This document shows positions 5,802 through 7,982 of a stretch of DNA of 7,982 nt, in pieces; the first letter of the stretch is position 1; each line of letters opens with the position of its first letter. Both the position numbers and the translations under genes were made by a program. Source of the stretch: Shewanellaceae bacterium UBA2521 (lineage in GTDB: Bacteria; Pseudomonadota; Gammaproteobacteria; Enterobacterales; Shewanellaceae); the NCBI GenBank assembly GCA_002341165.1, contig DDNL01000089.1, positions 815-8,796 on the forward strand. The letters run 5' to 3'. The notes below the pieces were generated by a model. The model saw only the letters and a program-made list of their open reading frames with translations. It did not search any database and was not told the origin of the DNA.

Positions 5802-7982
5802 CTAAACGGTTTGTGTAATACGCCCGTGACATTGCTTATACTTCTTATTGGATCCGCAAGGGCAAGGATCATTACGCCCGACCTTAATACCTTCTCGAAT
5901 AAAGGGCGTGTTGTCTTTTTCTTGCTCGTGAAGCTGATCCATGCTTTCATGTTTGAGGCGCTGGTTATCTTGATTAAACTGCTCGCGATGATGCTCTTCA
6001 ATCTTCTCTATTTCTTCTTCAGCTTGTATATGAAATTTAGATAAGATTGAAATCACTTCATATTTTAACGTCTCTAGCATAGAGCGGAATAGCTCAAATG
6101 ACTCTCGCTTGTATTCTTGCTTAGGATTCTTTTGTGCATAACTACGCAGGTGTATACCTTGACGTAGATGATCCATGGCTGCTAGATGTTCTTTCCAGAG
6201 TCCATCAAGTGTTTGAAGCATGATAGCTTTTTCAAAATGACGCATAGCTTGCGCAGAGATATTATCTTCTTTAGCTTGCATCTTTTCTTGCCATTTTTGA
6301 TAAATACGCTCTCGAAGCGTTTCTTCATGCAGACTGTCTTCGTCATCAAGCCATTTTTGAATGGGTAAGTCAAGGCTAAAGTCTTGTTTTAGCTGACTTT
6401 GTAATCCTTGAATATCCCATAGCTCTTCTAGTGACTGTGGAGTGATGAAGCCACTTATGCTTGTATTGATCACATCTTCACTGATTTCTTTGATCATATC
6501 TTGAACGCTGTCTGTATCCATAAGCTCATTACGTTGCTTATAGATCACTTGTCGTTGTTCGTTAGCGACATCATCATATTCGAGAAGATGTTTCCGAATA
6601 TCAAAGTTACGTTGCTCGACTTTGCGCTGGGCATTTTCAATTGCTCGTGAAATCCACTTGTGCTCAATAGCTTCTCCGTATTCCATGCCCACTTTTTTCA
6701 TCATATTGACTGTGCGGTCGGATGCAAAAATACGCATGAGTGGATCTTCCATGGCAAGATAAAAACGGCTTGAACCAGCGTCTCCTTGACGACCAGAGCG
6801 GCCACGGAGTTGGTTATCAATACGACGTGATTCATGGCGCTCAGTACCGATGACATGTAAACCACCGGCTTTGAGCACTTCATCGTGGCGTTTTTGCCAA
6901 TCACTTTTGATCTGATGAACCTGTTCTTCAGATGGGTTCTTGAACTTTTTCACTTCAAGCTCCCAGTTACCACCTAGAACGATATCCGTACCACGGCCAG
7001 CCATATTGGTTGCAATAGTCACAGCACCACTACGTCCTGCATCAGCAATGATTTCAGCTTCTTTGTGATGGAATTTAGCATTCAGAATATTGTGTTTAAC
7101 TTTAGCTTTTTTGAGCATTTTAGAAAGTACTTCAGACATCTCAATACTTGCTGTGCCTACGAGCGTTGGTTGTCCACGTTTTTGACAATCACGTATGTCT
7201 TCAATGATCGCTTCAAACTTCTCTTGAATGCTTAAGAATACCTGATCGGCTTCATCTTTGCGCACCATAGGTTTGTTGGTTGGAATAACAACAGTTTCTA
7301 GTCCGTAAATAGATTGAAATTCAAAAGCTTCTGTTTCAGCTGTTCCTGTCATACCAGCTAGTTTCTCGTAAAGACGGAAGTAATTTTGAAATGTAATGGA
7401 GGCTAAGGTCTGGTTTTCGTTTTTGATACGTACTTTCTCTTTAGCTTCAACAGCTTGATGTAATCCATCAGACCAGCGTCTGCCTTCCATGAGACGGCCT
7501 GTATGCTCATCGACGATGATGACTTCATTATTTTTTATAATATAATCAACATCTTTTTCAAACAGGTTGTGCGCTCTAAGCGCAGCATTAACATGGTGTA
7601 ATAAAGAGATATTGGTTGCAGAATAAAGTGAATCACCTTCTTCAAATAAATCAGCTTCAAAAAGTAGAGTTTCGACTTTTTCTTGTCCGCGCTCTGTTAA
7701 GTGGACTTGTTTTCCTTTCTCATCAACGTAGAAGTCCCCTGTTCCTGTGTACTCTTCAGTATCTTCTTTATCCTGGCGTACGAGCTTAGGTATAATATGA
7801 TTGATACGAACATATTTCTCTGAACTGTCCTCAGCTGCTCCTGAAATGATTAAAGGTGTGCGCGCTTCATCGATGAGGATAGAGTCGACTTCGTCAATCA
7901 GAGCGTAATAAAGAGGACGCTGTACGCGCTCTTCAGGCGTAAAAGCCATGTTGTCTCGTAGATAATCAAAACCAAATTCGTT
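5802..7982 (-). CDS. secA: SecA preprotein translocase ATPase, N-terminus missing
   Basis: SecA is the ATPase that pushes unfolded preproteins through the SecYEG channel at the inner membrane. The window holds its last 726 codons. The gene enters from the right edge at NEFGFDYLRDNMAF (7982-7941), about E. coli residue 174, so the Walker A region lies outside. The ATG at 7949 is internal and not the start. Visible in order are DEVDS (Walker B), DYIIKNNEVIIVDEHTGR, the long NENQTLASITFQNYF block, IATNMAGRGTDIVLGG, the QLRGRSGRQGDAGSSRF motif with the arginine-finger residues, the helical scaffold (NAQRKVEQRNFDIRK), LQTLDGLWKEHLAAMDHLRQ, and a charged Glu/His/Gln-rich linker. The C-terminal zinc site CPCGSNKKYKQCH, which binds SecB and phospholipid, is complete. 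It is near identical in layout to E. coli SecA, with no sign of damage. A terminator follows at 5778-5746. Confidence 0.98.
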   Translation of the reverse strand, partial: NEFGFDYLRDNMAFTPEERVQRPLYYALIDEVDSILIDEARTPLIISGAAEDSSEKYVRINHIIPKLVRQDKEDTEEYTGTGDFYVDEKGKQVHLTERGQEKVETLLFEADLFEEGDSLYSATNISLLHHVNAALRAHNLFEKDVDYIIKNNEVIIVDEHTGRLMEGRRWSDGLHQAVEAKEKVRIKNENQTLASITFQNYFRLYEKLAGMTGTAETEAFEFQSIYGLETVVIPTNKPMVRKDEADQVFLSIQEKFEAIIEDIRDCQKRGQPTLVGTASIEMSEVLSKMLKKAKVKHNILNAKFHHKEAEIIADAGRSGAVTIATNMAGRGTDIVLGGNWELEVKKFKNPSEEQVHQIKSDWQKRHDEVLKAGGLHVIGTERHESRRIDNQLRGRSGRQGDAGSSRFYLAMEDPLMRIFASDRTVNMMKKVGMEYGEAIEHKWISRAIENAQRKVEQRNFDIRKHLLEYDDVANEQRQVIYKQRNELMDTDSVQDMIKEISEDVINTSISGFITPQSLEELWDIQGLQSQLKQDFSLDLPIQKWLDDEDSLHEETLRERIYQKWQEKMQAKEDNISAQAMRHFEKAIMLQTLDGLWKEHLAAMDHLRQGIHLRSYAQKNPKQEYKRESFELFRSMLETLKYEVISILSKFHIQAEEEIEKIEEHHREQFNQDNQRLKHESMDQLHEQEKDNTPFIREGIKVGRNDPCPCGSNKKYKQCHGRITQTV

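Noticed and set aside
5772..6044. Plus-strand 90-codon ORF opposite the secA 3' end
   Set aside because: It lies antisense to clearly coding secA sequence and the secA terminator. Its hydrophobic look is a by-product of the opposite strand's charged linker.
6186..6904. Several 60-67 codon ORFs in other frames within secA
   Set aside because: All are internal to a long conserved SecA reading frame and have no independent support.

Overview
This window looks like the chromosome of an AT-rich gammaproteobacterium, probably a host-associated or intracellular one. The SecA at the right end is very close to the gammaproteobacterial type. A YrbL-family protein, a Bor-type lipoprotein and a eukaryote-like secreted NTPDase (a family also known in Legionella) point the same way. 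The lineage is inferred from recalled family resemblance and no search was run. A Piscirickettsia or Legionellales-like organism is only a guess.

Layout. Positions 1-149 hold the 3' end of a 5S rRNA and its terminator, which close an rRNA operon. About 740 bases of AT-rich DNA follow, holding at most a broken small ORF. A Bor-family lipoprotein (890-1177, +) comes next. A decayed minus-strand gene of unknown family fills about 1437-1938, followed by 495 bases without a recognisable gene. A divergent pair lies in the middle: a probable RNase H-like (DUF429-type) protein (2434-3111, -) and an exported GDA1/CD39 nucleoside triphosphate diphosphohydrolase (3257-4492, +) with a clear terminator. 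Beyond it on the minus strand are a short decayed copy of part of secA (4561-4675) and a YrbL-like gene (4700-5295) split by a -1 frameshift at a run of seven A. After another 454 bases without a convincing gene come the secA terminator and the C-terminal 726 codons of secA (5802-7982, -), whose 5' end lies outside the window.

The genes do not form one pathway. SecA drives the general export route that both the NTPDase (signal peptide) and the Bor-like lipoprotein (lipobox) would use. The striking overall features are low coding density and several stages of gene decay: a secA relic, a frameshifted yrbL homologue, a broken minus-strand gene and a small ORF with an early stop. This pattern fits a host-restricted genome undergoing reduction. 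The most interesting items are the NTPDase, a possible host-interaction enzyme, and the YrbL homologue, whose two halves keep all kinase-like motifs on either side of a slippery A-tract.
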